From NCBI GenBank assembly GCA_964019695.1, contig OZ026514.1, positions 102,695,845-102,759,844 on the forward strand: a stretch of DNA of 64,000 nt, written 5' to 3'. This document shows positions 23,353 to 35,495 of this stretch, piece after piece. Source of the stretch: Loripinus fragilis. Lineage: Eukaryota > Mollusca > Bivalvia > Lucinida > Lucinidae. Every line of letters starts with the position of its first letter. Position 1 is the first letter of the stretch. The notes beneath the pieces were generated by a model. That model was not told the DNA's origin, did no database searches, and was given only the letters and a program-made list of their open reading frames with translations. The position numbers and the translations under genes were made by a program.

Positions 23353-24244
23353 GCAAACATAATATGAGCAGAATTCAAGAAAGGAAGATACAAGGAGGTC
23401 GTAACTCAGACATGAAATGAAATATGGACCAGCTATTAGACAAAGATATAGCTTATAAATATAAGCAATATCACCCCTGACTTTTTTTTTCAAAGAGCGA
23501 CAATGCACTCTTATTTTGGTCACTGTTTATGAAATAAGGCAGCCTCTCGAAGACGTCAAGGGGCTAAGAATTGTCTGCAAACAAAATCACAAAATAAGAA
23601 GTACTCAAGAATGGAGTAATCAGCTATGTGTTGATTTTATTAAATCATAAAAGATAGCCCTGGGAACGATCTCATTCAGTTGGGAATCTAGCTCCAGTCA
23701 CTGGAACGATCTCCAATAGTATTTTCTCCATCATTTGATTAAATAATTCTTATCATTGTAATGTTTGACCTGATAGGTGATACAGAGTATTTTGTTCAAC
23801 CAGGACTAGCGTACCAGGCCTGTATTTTTCGTGTAAAACACTAAATTATGCACAGATGTGTCTTTGTTGACAAAAGCTGGGGAAAAGCAACTTTGTGTTC
23901 GACTCTGTTATGGGATTCATGTCGAAACTATTTCGATTTCAACTGATTTTTTGGGCCACACACACAGAGAAACTATTTCTACATGGAATAGAATCGCGAT
24001 AATTAACCAACTGTCGCTTCGAATTTTGTCATAAAATCCATTGAGCCCAACCTTTGTTTATACCTTTTTGTCCTTGGGAGTGATCTTGAAAGTTCACGGA
24101 TGTGCCATTGGACCAAAATAGCGATACCTCCTTTTGGAGCTCGTTCCACTGTTTACTACCCACATTCTATGTAACACCCATTTCAGGTGTTTTCAGTACT
24201 TATCAGATTCAGAGAGAACTATATAATTAAAGATACATTGTACA

Positions 24245-24248
<4 letters not shown>
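23353..24248. other. No supported gene
   Basis: AT-rich intergenic sequence without recognisable repeat termini or coding signal. Confidence 0.4.
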
Positions 24249-24328
<80 letters not shown>

Positions 24329-24340
24329 CTCTCTCTCTCT
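24249..24340. repeat. (CT)n microsatellite
   Basis: About 92 bp of CT dinucleotides with a single CG interruption near 24326. Likely polymorphic in length. Confidence 0.95.
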
Positions 24341-24851
24341 CAACTTAATTCAACTTAGGATAGTAAGAAATAGAAATTGATACCTGAAATATATATGCGA
24401 ATGAAGATTAACAGAGTGGATGTTGCCCAGGCTACCAAAGATAGCTATTTATAAAAAAACTATTTAAAAAACGCCAGCTACTATAGGGATATGGGCTACG
24501 AAGTTAAATACAACCATGAGTGACATATCAAGTATCCTGTTCTTCAAACAAACTAAAGCTGGTGTGGTAACCTGTACATTGTTTTAGAAGCTATGTGCGT
24601 TGTGTTACTGCTTGCTGAGACTCATTTTTTAAAATGGCAAACGATGTCTAGTGAATTAACAAATTTTGTCAAGCTAAATTATTTGAATTAAATGATGTGA
24701 GTTATTGAGTCCAGCCAACGTTTTTCAATCCTGATGCTCACATTTTAGAAGGCTTGTATAAAGTCTGTAAATTCCTTTCCTCTTAGTGATTTTATTTTTA
24801 ATTGTTCTAGTCTGAGTCAGTAGAAAAGCTGTGTGCATGTTTTAATCACAA
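24341..24851. other. No supported gene
   Basis: AT-rich sequence between the microsatellite and the next inverted-repeat element; nothing recognised. Confidence 0.4.
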
Positions 24852-24857
24852 TATATG

Positions 24858-25639
24858 CCCGGCAAAAAAAGAAACGCACCACTTAGAACTGTTTAACTCT
24901 CAGGAAGATCACAAGTGATAGGCCAGTTTAGTTTATATAAGTGCAAAGGTATGCCATGTACGGTTGCGTCACACATCTTTTGCAATCTGGCGTCAAAATT
25001 GTGTTAAAGAAATTTGGTCATGAACAAAGTGGGGGTCAACTTGTAAAGTCACAGGAAATAAGCGTTTTTATAATGCTCGCTTGCTGGATAAGTTCAAGCA
25101 ATTGGAATCATCTCAGTTGACCAAATTGTACCCAGACACTTATTCTTTGCAAATTCTATCTTTAATTCATCATACGCGATAATTGAACACTAGGTCCCCC
25201 ATGTATTGTGACAAGCCTTTGGATAGTGATTCCACACTGGAGATAAACTTTACAAAACATCAAAAGATTTCAACATTGTTTTCGTCAATTTAAAGAGTCC
25301 TAACTGATGTAAATGGATTTTGGAAGTACAAAAATGCATCAATAAACACATTGGTTGTCTCACATAGCAACAACATATCGTTTTCATACATTGCAAATGT
25401 AAAACATACTTGGAATTCCATGCAGACAGTAGCGTTGAATTAACGCTTCCAAAACTCGCTTACCATTCGCCTTGGTGTGTTTTGTGCCTACACAGGGAAA
25501 GTACAGATACTCATCTAAGTCACACTAAAGTATTAGTAAGATTTGATCAGAAATGAATATTTCATGACAATTAACATTTTCGTACTAAAGGAGATCTTAA
25601 TGGGAAAAATCGTAGTAGTGCGTTTCTTTTTTTGTCGGG
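24858..25639. mobile_element. Inverted-repeat element with TATATG flanks
   Basis: The left terminus CCCGGCAAAAAAAGAAACGC is mirrored by GCGTTTCTTTTTTTGTCGGG. TATATG lies directly outside both ends (24852-24857 and 25640-25645). The 782-bp interior has no long open frame, so it is non-autonomous. The terminus resembles Tc1/mariner-like elements; the 6-bp identity could be a TA target within a similar context rather than a true 6-bp duplication. Confidence 0.8.
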
Positions 25640-25645
25640 TATATG

Positions 25646-26381
25646 TAGATAAAATGTTTCCTTGTTTCAATTCTAAACTATTTTAGAAGCCTTGGCGTTG
25701 TTACTTATTTAGAAGCCATGTGCGATGTAAAGAGACTTTGGCATGTTTTATTGTATAGGTTACCTGACAGTACTTAGATTAAATGCATTCGACTTCATTG
25801 TCTTGGATGACAATTTCTTGAGCATTACATAAGCTGTGGTTGCGATTAAAAGAGGGGAAACCAGGAATTTATAGGCAATTTACACGTCAAAATGTAGGTT
25901 TTGGTCTTTTTTTTCTTGAAATCTAGGGACTTAAACTTACTGCCGTTGCAAAGGCAAATGGGTATGGTGTATTTTAAGGCATGTGTCGCATTTTACGATC
26001 AAGAAATAACTGTAAAACAAGTGGAAAGTATGTATCATACCTTTTTTGAATATAGCATGTGCGTTCATTTTGAGAAGCCTAATCGTTTTGCTAGAGGCCT
26101 TTGCGTTTCCGTTGACCAGTGTGTTGTTTATATATTCATGTACGATATGCTTTATCCTAGAAACATTGGCTGTCTACGCTCTTCTACGTATAATGTCACG
26201 TGAGGCTTACACAGAGATTGTGTAACCACACGATTTCATATTTCTATTTATAGATGATAAAAATTGTTATTTACACAGTTAAAATCAGGATTGTAAAAAC
26301 ATATTTCAGCGTAAAACCGTTATATTTTGAGGCGTTTATTTTTTGTCATACTTTTGTTCAAATCAGTAGCTTCGTGTTGAA
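25646..26381 (+). promoter_or_regulatory. Presumed upstream region and 5' UTR of the bZIP gene
   Basis: It separates the nearest transposable element from the start codon at 26382 and shows no recognised repeat. TATA-like strings occur (TTTATATATTC near 26127; TATTTATAG near 26243), and an E-box lies at 26196-26203. An in-frame TAG at 26367-26369 precedes the ATG. Transcription start is not determinable. A 100-codon open frame at 25901-26203 in this stretch has no recognised domain. Confidence 0.35.
26196..26203. promoter_or_regulatory. Palindromic E-box TCACGTGA
   Basis: Perfect CACGTG with flanking T/A, 179 bp upstream of the start codon. This is the binding type for bHLH-zip factors (MYC/MAX/USF/TFE class). 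Occupancy is speculative; single E-boxes are common by chance. Confidence 0.3.
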
Positions 26382-26600
26382 ATGGAAACTGGAGGGAATA
26401 TTGACGTTCAACGTGTAAATCCAGAAAAAATATTTGAAGGCGTCACTGCTGCCGGCGACCTTGGGTCTGGCGACACGGCTGTGTCGGAGAGACCGTGTTT
26501 AAAAGATGAATTAAGACTGAAGATATTGGAACGTCGTAAACAAGAAGGGAAACCAGAAATAAGCCTGGATGATGTGCGGCATACCCCGAAGAATTACCCG
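26382..26600 (+). CDS. bZIP factor (FOS/ATF3/JDP2-like), coding exon 1
   Basis: Encodes residues 1-73. The start is supported by an in-frame stop 15 bp upstream and a good context (G at -3, G at +4). Residues 40-56 read LKDELRLKILERRKQEG, resembling the conserved FVKEELRFAIQ segment that precedes the basic region in ATF3 and JDP2. The exon ends CCCG|GTTTGT, a usable donor, at phase 0: 219 bp is 73 whole codons. Read-through would add only nine codons before a stop at 26628. The rest of this N-terminus (Gly-, Asp- and Glu-containing, no clear domain) is not recognised. The exon joins 38750-38857 across a 12.1 kb intron; whether a non-coding 5' exon exists cannot be told. Confidence 0.75.
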
Positions 26601-26629
26601 GTTTGTATCTACATTCTGCTAGATCTATA

Positions 26630-27716
26630 GGGTAAAAACATCGAATTTCGGACGGACATGTAAAATCGGACACCATTTTACCTCCCCTGACATAACGTCC
26701 TTCTCTAGACTCCTGACGAATTGATAAAGTCTTATTTCGGGTTAACTGTACAGACAAAATAATGTCGTACCCACTTCCCACCAGTGAAAATGGAACACAT
26801 CACATTATAATCGACCAATTAGATATCCATTCCAGTCTAGTGACCTCCAGCTCCGCACAGTTAGAGAGCACATGCTTTTGTTGCTTGTCACAACTATTTT
26901 AAATTCCACCTTTTATCGTTGAATATTGACGCACAATGAAATATTTCTGCTCCCTAGTATCTTGGATAGTTAAATTTATGAAATGAAAGGTTGTTTTTGC
27001 ATATTCACATAGATTTGAAACGAAATGAAGATAAAATACTGGATGTCCGTATTTCCCTTCAGGAAATTTAATTTCGGACACGCCACTGAACACGACGTTC
27101 AGACGATGATTTTTGACCCTTTCATATAGTTTTCTTTCCTTTCCAGCTGTTTGTAAATAAAATGCATTGCATCTGTTTACGTTTTAGATAAGATTATTTT
27201 AGATTCTTGTTGGTATAGCGATTGAAAGACTGGAATGCATCACCATGGACCCCAATAATTGAGCAAGAGTTGACTGCGGGTTGATAAGATTCCATAGCTT
27301 TGCATGCTGGTTGACTTTTCAGCACTTGATTTTAGAAGCAAATGGAAACGATATCTTAAAATACCACAATAGTTTACTCATATGATAAATGAAACGTGTT
27401 TAACTGTTTTTGACAGAATAAAAACATTTCAAGAGCTTTATTTTGTAAAAAGAAACAACTGTCCGATTTTCCCTTCAGCTCTGTCCGAATTTCCCGATAG
27501 CCGTCCGAATTTTCATGTTCGACCCTATGTCACTTTAAGTGCTAATCAAACACATTTAAATGCATTAACCAATGAAATTACAGCTTTATTAAGTCAATCG
27601 AGCATGTCTGGTAGCTACCAGCTAGATTTAACCTGGTGACATGTCTGGAGCAAAGCACAAACCGTGCTGAAGTAGTGACACAGCGAAAAAGCGTCCGAAG
27701 TTCGATGTTTTTACCC
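26630..27716. mobile_element. TA-flanked inverted-repeat element beside exon 1
   Basis: Left end GGGTAAAAACATCGAATTTC then GGACG; right end CGTCC then GAAGTTCGATGTTTTTACCC. Both are flanked by TA, the target of Tc1/mariner-type elements. The interior is non-coding but contains several GTCCGAATTTCCC-like phrases echoing the terminus. It starts 29 bp after the end of exon 1, so it lies inside intron 1 right behind the splice donor. Confidence 0.75.
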
Positions 27717-28479
27717 TAATGTTCTAAAAATAGATGTTGTGTAATGATCGCGAGCCGACCAAGACGCTTAAACTTAGCTGTACATCGCAACAAGGTCTCT
27801 TTATCTAAGGCCAGTTCACATAGATCTAGAACACGTAGAACCCTCTGATCGCAACTTACATTTTGTTGATTTGTTTTATCTTTATCCGCACTGACACGAA
27901 CGAGGGATAGATCTACAAGTATTAACTTTTGAAAAAAATCCGAAGCGTTACCAGTACAGATAAGTACATGTAATTCTGTTAGACTTATCGCTCCGGCGAA
28001 CAGACAATCATCAGTAGATTGCGCACAGTTTTAACATAGCCTTTGCTTCTTTCATTCCCAAACTTTTTACAGAAGGGTAATTTACCGTAAAGCATCATGT
28101 AATACAGGCCAAGTTTGAAATAAGAGGTCATTCGCAAACTTTTGACTGAGTTATGGTTCTTTATTTACTTAGGTATATGCATGTAAAAGCTAGATATATA
28201 TTGGCTTTTTATTGAATAAACTTCATATTTATATCTGATAACTCCTTATAGGCAATGATTACCTAGTGCCTGTAGATAAGCATGACAGTGATTAAAATTT
28301 TACCCCGCCCACCCCTGGCCCCTGAGGTGGGGATAAAGGTCAAATATTTTAATTTCGCAATAACTCAGACAGTCGTCAATATTTTTACTGAAATTTCGCA
28401 TGAAGAAAGAGATAAAATAAATATGAAACCTATCAAACGTGATTTTAGATCTAAAGCCTCGGTCCGACCCCCTGAGGCC

Positions 28480-29000
28480 AAAATTCTATGTTTTCAGAAT
28501 ATGGTCATGTTGCATACCAATTAAAGGGAATGACGCATGCAGGAACATGGTAGCAAATATTTTGCTCACAACCCCCGCCCCCCCCCCCCCCGGGTGGGGT
28601 CAAAAGGTCAAAATTCTACTTTTTCAGAACATGGTCATGTTAGTGATGTTATATATCAAATTGAATGGAATCACAAATGCAGAAACATGGTAGCAAATAT
28701 TTTGCCCCTGACCCCCCCCCCCCCCCCCCGACCCTGGGGATAGGGTCAAAAGGTCAAAATGAACTTTTTTCACAATATTGTCATGTGTCATGTTGCATTT
28801 AAAATTAAATGGAATGTTGGGGTCAAAACTCAAAAGGTCCACTTCTTCAGAACATGGTCATGTTGCATATCACTTTAAATGGAATTACGAATGCAGCAAC
28901 ATGGTAGCAAATATTTTACCCGCAGATCCCCCCCCACACACACACACACACACACGCAACACACGCACACACATCCCTCAGACCCTGCGCCGTTTTAATG
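28480..29000 (+). repeat. Tandem repeats with poly-C linkers
   Basis: Units share TTTTCAGAACATGGTCATGT, AATGGAATCACAAATGCAG and AACATGGTAGCAAATATTTT, each followed by a C run (about 28575, 28713 and 28928) and then GGGTCAAAAGGTCAAAAT. Four imperfect units of roughly 110-150 bp. An (AC)n stretch sits at 28935-28960. A further C run lies at 29138-29157 beyond the array. Confidence 0.75.
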
Positions 29001-29495
29001 GCATTTCGCTGGCTTGCCGATGACGGCATAACATTGAATGCTGGCTTGGTGGCTTTGTGATTTTTATGGGATCCGGACCAGTATTGCTAAAAAAAAAACT
29101 ATATTTTGTGATTTTTCAGGGGGGTCCGGACCCCCTGCCCCCCCCCCCCCCCCCCCCTCTGGATCCACGTATAGGTTAGCCAAATTACACTGGAACTTGA
29201 TGTACATGTATTGTAGGATGCAGCAGAGCAACACATACGTGTAGAAAACCAGAATTGCAATCTGACCATGATGGCCGCCATGGTGTTATAAAGCATAGAT
29301 CTCATGATCAATCTTAACTGATCATTTGTTTGCCTCTAAAATATTTGAACGTTATAAAGATTAAACTTATTCAGGAGAATCTCAACCTCTCCAAACAAGA
29401 ATGGTTTGCACCCATCGTAAGGCCAAATAAAAAATAAGTATATTTCGGGTAACGGGTCTGAAAATTATAGGTAGGGTAGGCGTACACATGTTTTC

Positions 29496-32400
29496 TAGCT
29501 CACCTGAGCCGAAGGCTCTCGGTGAGCTAATAGGATGGGACTCGAGCCGGCGTCCGCCCGTGCGTCCGCCCACACTTTCAAACATGAATTTCTCTGAGAC
29601 CATATGGCCGATTGTATTCAAATTTCATCTGCAGCATCATTGGGGTGGGGATTGTCTGCATTAGGTTTTGGGCCAGATCGGATCAGAACTCTGGTTTCCA
29701 TGGCAACAGATAGCTCCCATAGGGTTAAATTGGGGAAAATCTTGTGACCACTCTAGCTCTTTCATTTTTGATTGGTTCTTCTTTATTCTTGCAGGTAACA
29801 AGGACAACCATAGAGCTCGAATGGGTTCGAAATTCGGCAAGATAAGACCAGGGACTTATGAGTTGGCTGCCATTGAGCGTCTGGAAAAAATCCCTTAGAC
29901 TTATAATGGATGAAAGGTTGTGACCACTCTAGTACCTTCATTTGTGAATGGATCTTCTTCATTCTTGCAGATAACAAGACTCACCATTCAAGCTCAGTTG
30001 AGTTTGAATTTCGGCACGATTACTTCACTGACTTCGGAGTAAGCTACCTTTGAGCGTCAGAAAAATTAATGGATAATGTTGTGACCACTCTAGCTCCTCC
30101 ATTTTTTGATTGGATCTTCTTCATTCTTGCAAATCAAGGGAACCCATATATCTCGGATGGGTTCGAAATTCAGCAGGATCCGGCCAGGGACTTATGAGTT
30201 GCCTGCCCTTGTGCGTTTGGAAAATCCCCATAGACATAAAATGGGAGAAATGTTGTGACCACTCTAATGCTTTCAATTTTGAATCGATCTTCCTCATTCT
30301 TGCATACAATAAGGACACCAACTATTAAAGCTTGGATGAGTTTGAATTTCGGCAAGATTGCATCACTGACTTTGAGTTAGCTGCCCTTGAGCATCAGGAA
30401 AATTAATGAATAATGTTGTGACCACTCTTTGATTGGATCTTCTTCATTCTTGCAGGCAACAAGGAAACCCATAATATCTCGGATCATGGGTTCGAAATTC
30501 AGCAGGATCCGGCCAGGGACTTATGAGTTACCTGCCCTTGAGCGTTTGGAAAAATCCCCGTAGACTTATAATGGGAGAAATGTTGTGACCACTCTAGCTC
30601 CTCCATTTTTTGATTGGATCTTCTTCATTCTTGCAAATCAAGGGAACCCATATATCTCGGATGGGTTCGAAATTCAGCAGGATCCGGCCAGGGACTTATG
30701 AGTTGCCTGCCCTTGTGCGTTTGGAAAATCCCCATAGACTTATAATGGGAGAAATGTTGTGACCACTCTAGTGCTTTCAATTTTGAATCGATCTTCCTCA
30801 TTCTTGCATACAATAAGGACACCAACTATTAAAGCTTGGATGAGTTTGAATTTCGGCAAGATTGCATCACTGACTTTGAGTTAGCTGCCCTTGAGCATCA
30901 GGAAAATTAATGAATAATGTTGTTACCACTCTTTGATTGGATCTTCTTCATTCTTGCAGGCAACAAGGAAACCCATAATATCTCGGATCATGAGTTCGAA
31001 ATTCAGCAGGATCTGGCCAGGGACTTATGAGTTACCTGCCCTTGAGCGTTTGGAAAAATCCCCATAGACTTATAAGGTGAGAAATGTTGTGACCACTCTA
31101 GTGGTTTCAATTTTGAATGGATCTTCTTCATTCTTGCATACAATAAGGGCAACTATTAAAGCTTGGATGAGTTTGAATTCCGGCAAGATTCCATCACTGA
31201 CTTCGGAGTTAGCTGCCCTAGAGCTTCAGAAAAATTAATGAATACTGTTGTGACCACTCTAGCTCCTTCAGATTTGATTGGATCTTCTTCATTCTTGCAT
31301 GCAACAAGGTAACCCTTAATATCTTGGATGGATTCGAAATTCAGCAGGATCCGACCAGGGACTTATGAGTTACCTGCCCTTGAGCGTTTGGAAAAATCCC
31401 CATAGACTTATAATGGGAGAAATGTTGTGATCACTCTAGTGGTTTTAATTTTGAATAGATTTTCCTCATTCTTGCATACATTAAGGACAACTATTAAAGC
31501 TTGGATGAGTTTGAATTTCGGCAAGATTGCATCACACATTTTGGAGTTAGCTGCCCTTGTGCGTTAGAAAAATTAATGAATAATGTTGTGACTCATTTTT
31601 GATTGGATCTTCTTCATTCTTACAGGCAACAAGAAAACCCATAATATCTCGAATGGGTTCGAAATTCAGCAGGATCCGACCAGGGACTTATGAGTTACCT
31701 GCCCTTGAGCGTTTGGAAAAATCTCCATTGACTTATAATGGGAGAAATTTTGTGACAACTCTAGTGATTTCAATTTTTAATGGATCTTCTTCATTCTTGC
31801 ATACAATAACGACAACAATTAAAACTTGGATGAGTTGGAATTTCGTCAAGATCCCATCACACATTTTTGAGTTAGCTCCCCTTGACACTCTTAAAAATTA
31901 ATGAATAATGTTGTGACCACTCTAGCTCCTTCAGATTTGATTGGATCTTCTTCATTCTTGCAGGCAACAAGGTTACCCTTAATATCTTGGATGGATTCGA
32001 AATTCAGCAGGATCCGACCAGGGACTTATGAGTTACCTGCCCTTGAGCGTTTGGAATAATCCATATAGACTTATAATGGGAGAAATGTTGTGATCACTCT
32101 AGTGGTTTCAATTTTGAATAGATTTTCCTCATTCTTGCATACATTAAGGACAACTATTAAAGCTTGGATGAGTTTGAATTTCGGCAAGATTGCATCACAC
32201 ATTTTGGAGTTAGCTGCCCTTGTGCGTTAGAAAAATTAATGAATAATGTTGTGACTCGTTTTTGATTGGATCTTCTTCATTCTAACAGGCAACAAGAAAA
32301 CACATTATATCTCGAATGGGTTCGAAATTCAGCAGGATCCGACCAGGGACTTATGAGTTACCTGCCCTTGAGCGTTTGGAAAAATCTCCATTGACTTATA

Positions 32401-34210
32401 ATGGGAGAAAGTTTGTGACAACTCTAGTGATTTCAATTTTTAATGGATCTTCTTCATTCTTGCATACAATAACGACAACAATTAAAACTTGGATGAGTTG
32501 GAATTTCGTCAAGATCCCATCACACATTTTTGAGTTAGCTCCCCTTGACACTCTTAAAAATTAATGAATAATGTTGTGACCACTCTAGCTCCTTCAGATT
32601 TGATTGGATCTTCTTCATTCTTGCAGGCAACAAGGTAACCCTTAATATCTTGGATGGATTCGAAATTAAGCAAGATCCGACCAGGGACTTTTGAGTTACC
32701 TGCCCTTGAGCGTTTGGAAAAATCCCCATAGACTTATAATGGGAGAAATGTTGTGATCACTCTAGTGGTTTCAATTTTGAATAGATCTTCCTCATTCTTG
32801 CATACATTAAGGACAACTATTAAAGCTTGGATGAGTTTGAATTTCGGCAAGATTGCATCACACATTTTGGAGTTAGCTGCCCTTGTGCGTTAGAAAAATT
32901 AATGAAAAATGTTGTGACTCATTTTTGATTGGATCTTCTTCATTCTTACAGGCAACAAGAAAACCCATAATATCTCGAATGGGTTCGAAATTCAGCAGGA
33001 TCCGACCAGGGACTTATGAGTTACCTGCCCTTGAGCGTTTGGAAAAATCTCCATAGACTTATAATGGGAGAAATGTTGTGACAACTCTAGGGAATTCAAT
33101 TTAAAATGGATCTTCTTCATTATTGCATACAATAACGACAACAATAAAAGCTTGGATGAGTTGGAATTTCGTCAAGATCCCATCACACATTTTGGAGTTA
33201 GCTCTCCTTGACACTCTTAAATATTTATGAATACTGTTGTGACCATTCTAGCTCCTTCATTTTTGATTGGATCTTCTTCATTCTTGCAGGCAACAAGTAA
33301 ACCCATAATATCTCGGATGGGTTCGCAATTCCGCAAGATGTGGCCAGGGACTTATGCCCTTGAGCGTTTGGGAAAACTCCCCATAGACTTATGATGGGAG
33401 AAAGGTTGTTACCACTCTAGTGTTATCAATTTTTAATGAATCTTCTTCATTCTTGCATACAATTGGACAAACTATTACAGCTTGAATGAGTTTGAATTTC
33501 GTCAGGATCCCATCACCTATTATAGAGTTAGCTCCCCTTGATCATCTAAAAATTGATGGATAATGTTGTGACCACTCTAGCGCCTTCATTTTTGATTGGA
33601 TCTTCTTCATTCTTTCAGATTACAAGGACAACCATAAAACTTGGATGAGTTTGAACTTTAAGTAGAACTTACCTCAGACTGTAGAGTTAACTTCCCTTGA
33701 GTGTTATTTAAAATCTACATGGACTTACAATGGGAGATATTATGTGACCACTCTAGCACCCTCATTTTTGAATGGATTTTTCAACAATAACACCCATAAA
33801 AGCTTCAATGAGTTAGATTATCCGCCACATCCAACCACCAATTACAGAGTTAGCTGCACTTGAGCGTCTAAAATATACCTGTATAATGTTGCGACTACTC
33901 TAGCGCCTTCATTTTTCATTTGATTTTTTTCATCCTTGTAGGTTATCAGTACATACATTAAAGATTGGAATGGTCAGAACCCATCACTGACTACAGAGTT
34001 AGCTGCCCTTGAGCGTCTGAAATTTTTATACAGATCTTTTTAAAACTTGCAGGTAACCAGGACTGGCATAATATCTTATGTTTTTAATTAGTTCCTAGTC
34101 ACTGTTTCAAGTTCAGAGTTACCTGGCTTTAAGCATTATCATTTATGGTATTTTACAATATTATGCTGGCTCCCAGGTGAGCGATCGTCGCCCATTGGGC
34201 TACTTGTTTT
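29496..34210 (+). mobile_element. AGCTCACC element with an expanded internal array, copy 1
   Basis: Opens with the hairpin TAGCTCACCTGAGCCGAAGG / CTCTCGGTGAGCTA, then CCGGCGTCCGCCCGTGCGTC. It closes with CCCAGGTGAGCGATCGTCGC, then CCATTGGGCTACTTGTTT. Between them is a tandem array of ~165-bp monomers carrying GGATCTTCTTCATTCTTGCA and GTGACCACTCTAG. Similar ends and much shorter contents are seen at 48847-50936. GTTTT at both borders may be the target duplication. No coding region is visible; the short open frames are array monomers in frame. Confidence 0.8.
31020..33009 (+). repeat. 663-bp higher-order tandem repeat
   Basis: The anchor GGGACTT(A/T)TGAGTTACC occurs at 31020, 31358, 31683, 32021, 32346, 32684 and 33009. 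The spacings alternate 338, 325, 338, 325, 338, 325, giving an exact 663-bp period for three cycles. Upstream, anchors at 30187, 30516, 30691 and 31020 give a different 504-bp period (329 + 175). Each ~330-bp unit is itself two ~165-bp monomers. Confidence 0.85.
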
Positions 34211-35133
34211 AAAATCCGGAAAAAATACAATTTTATGAATTTTTGAAGGCCAACTGCCTTTCAAAATGCATAATATTACACATTTTTGCAAGAAACCTGA
34301 GAAAAAGCCAATTGTGTAGGGCCTGGTTACCCATAACACAGGTATTTTTATTTATCCTTACCAACACAGTACAACCGGCTGCTTTGGTGACAGGCTACTA
34401 ACAATGATGACAGATACGGAATTTTATGTCCCATGAATGTTAGGTTTTAATTTTCGGTTGGCAAAATTGTTAGAGAAGCCCTCTGGTACTCTGTGGTGGC
34501 TGAGTATACTTGTTAGTGTGTAGAGACCCTACAGAAACCAGTTGACGTTATATCTCTCACAAATAAAGCCACACTTGACCATCATTTCAAAGGTTTCCTG
34601 AGAAAAGTCACAAAAAACGGTTATCTGTTCAGGTTGTGCGTTTCTCCGTCAAAGTCTGCTATCTTGACTTACATACAATAAAACTACTATCATTCAGCTA
34701 CATTTCTGCCAAATTTAAAGCCACAAATTGATTTTATAAAGTTATTGGAGCCCATCAAAGATGACAGGTAGAGGATAAATGGCTGCCTTTATCTACAAAT
34801 CATCTTTGATGTGGCTGTCTTTGATGACAGGTCATGAATTTTAGTGGCTAACATTGATGACAGGTCATTATTCTAGAAAGGTACTTTAAATCAACATGAT
34901 TCTTCAGCCTTTGGTCTAGTTTTTGTGACTTTTCTCAGGAAACCTCTGAAATGATGATAAAGTGTGGCTTTATTTGTGAGACATATCGTCAGCTTGTTCC
35001 TGTAGGATCTCTCAACACTAACATGTGTACTCACCCATCACAGAGTACAAGAGTGCTTCTCCAACAATTTTGCCAACCAAAAATTATAACCTACCCTTCA
35101 TGGGACATAACATTTCGTACCTGCCGTCATTTT

Positions 35134-35252
35134 GGAGTGCAGTGGCTCAATGGTAGAGTGCTTGACTCAAGACCGAAGGGCCATGGGTTCGAGTCTCACC
35201 GGCGCCGCTGCATTGTGGTCCTTTAGCAAGACACATTTATCCTAGTTCAACC
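35134..35252 (+). mobile_element. SINE-B, 3'-truncated, with good tRNA-like promoter boxes
   Basis: GGAGTGCAGTGGCTCAATGG (A box) and GGGTTCGAGTCTCACC (B box) are well preserved here. The copy stops after CCTAGTTCAACCTAGTC without the usual tail. It could be misread as a tRNA gene, but the downstream half is SINE sequence. Confidence 0.7.
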
Positions 35253-35318
35253 TAGTCTGAGATACCCGCACAAAAGTACTTTTGTAAAAAAAAACAGTGA
35301 ATACACGGCATATTTTTG

Positions 35319-35495
35319 TGGGGCGCAGTGGCTCAGTGGTAGAGTGCTCAAGCCTCACCGGCGTCACTGCATTGTGGTCCTTGAGCTAGACACATTTATC
35401 CTAGCTTAGTACTGGTTCAACCCAGGAAGACCCGTCCCTGTTTAACTGAATGATTGTTGATGGGACGTAAAAATCAAATCAAACACAACATCTGT
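35319..35495 (+). mobile_element. SINE-B, internally deleted
   Basis: GGGGCGCAGTGGCTCAGTGG is followed directly by AAGCCTCACCGGCGTCACTG, missing the segment between the promoter boxes. The tail GTTGATGGGACGTAAAAATC is complete. It lies in tandem with the copy at 35134; the target sequence ACCTGCCGTCATT before the pair resembles ATCTGTCATCATT after it. Confidence 0.7.

Larger units (their letters stand above)
29419..34360. mobile_element. Host element split by the array-bearing element
   Basis: AAGGCCAAATAAAAAATAAG and GGGTCTGAAAATTATAGG on the left correspond to the left end of the element at 11255-12278. On the right, GGCCTGGTTACCCATAACAC and ATTTTTATTTATCCTTA correspond to its right end. 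Removing 29496-34210 brings the two halves together, which shows the order of insertion. Confidence 0.6.

Noticed and set aside
28480..29000. CRISPR-like array
   Set aside because: The units are long, imperfect and joined by C runs, in a eukaryotic intron. There are no uniform short repeats with unique spacers and no cas genes.
31599..32564. Two nearly identical open frames (31599-31901 and 32316-32564)
   Set aside because: They are the same 663-bp satellite unit read twice, not duplicated genes.
35134..35215. tRNA gene, suggested by A and B boxes
   Set aside because: The downstream sequence is the SINE-B body shared with five other copies. No complete cloverleaf with paired acceptor ends is present.
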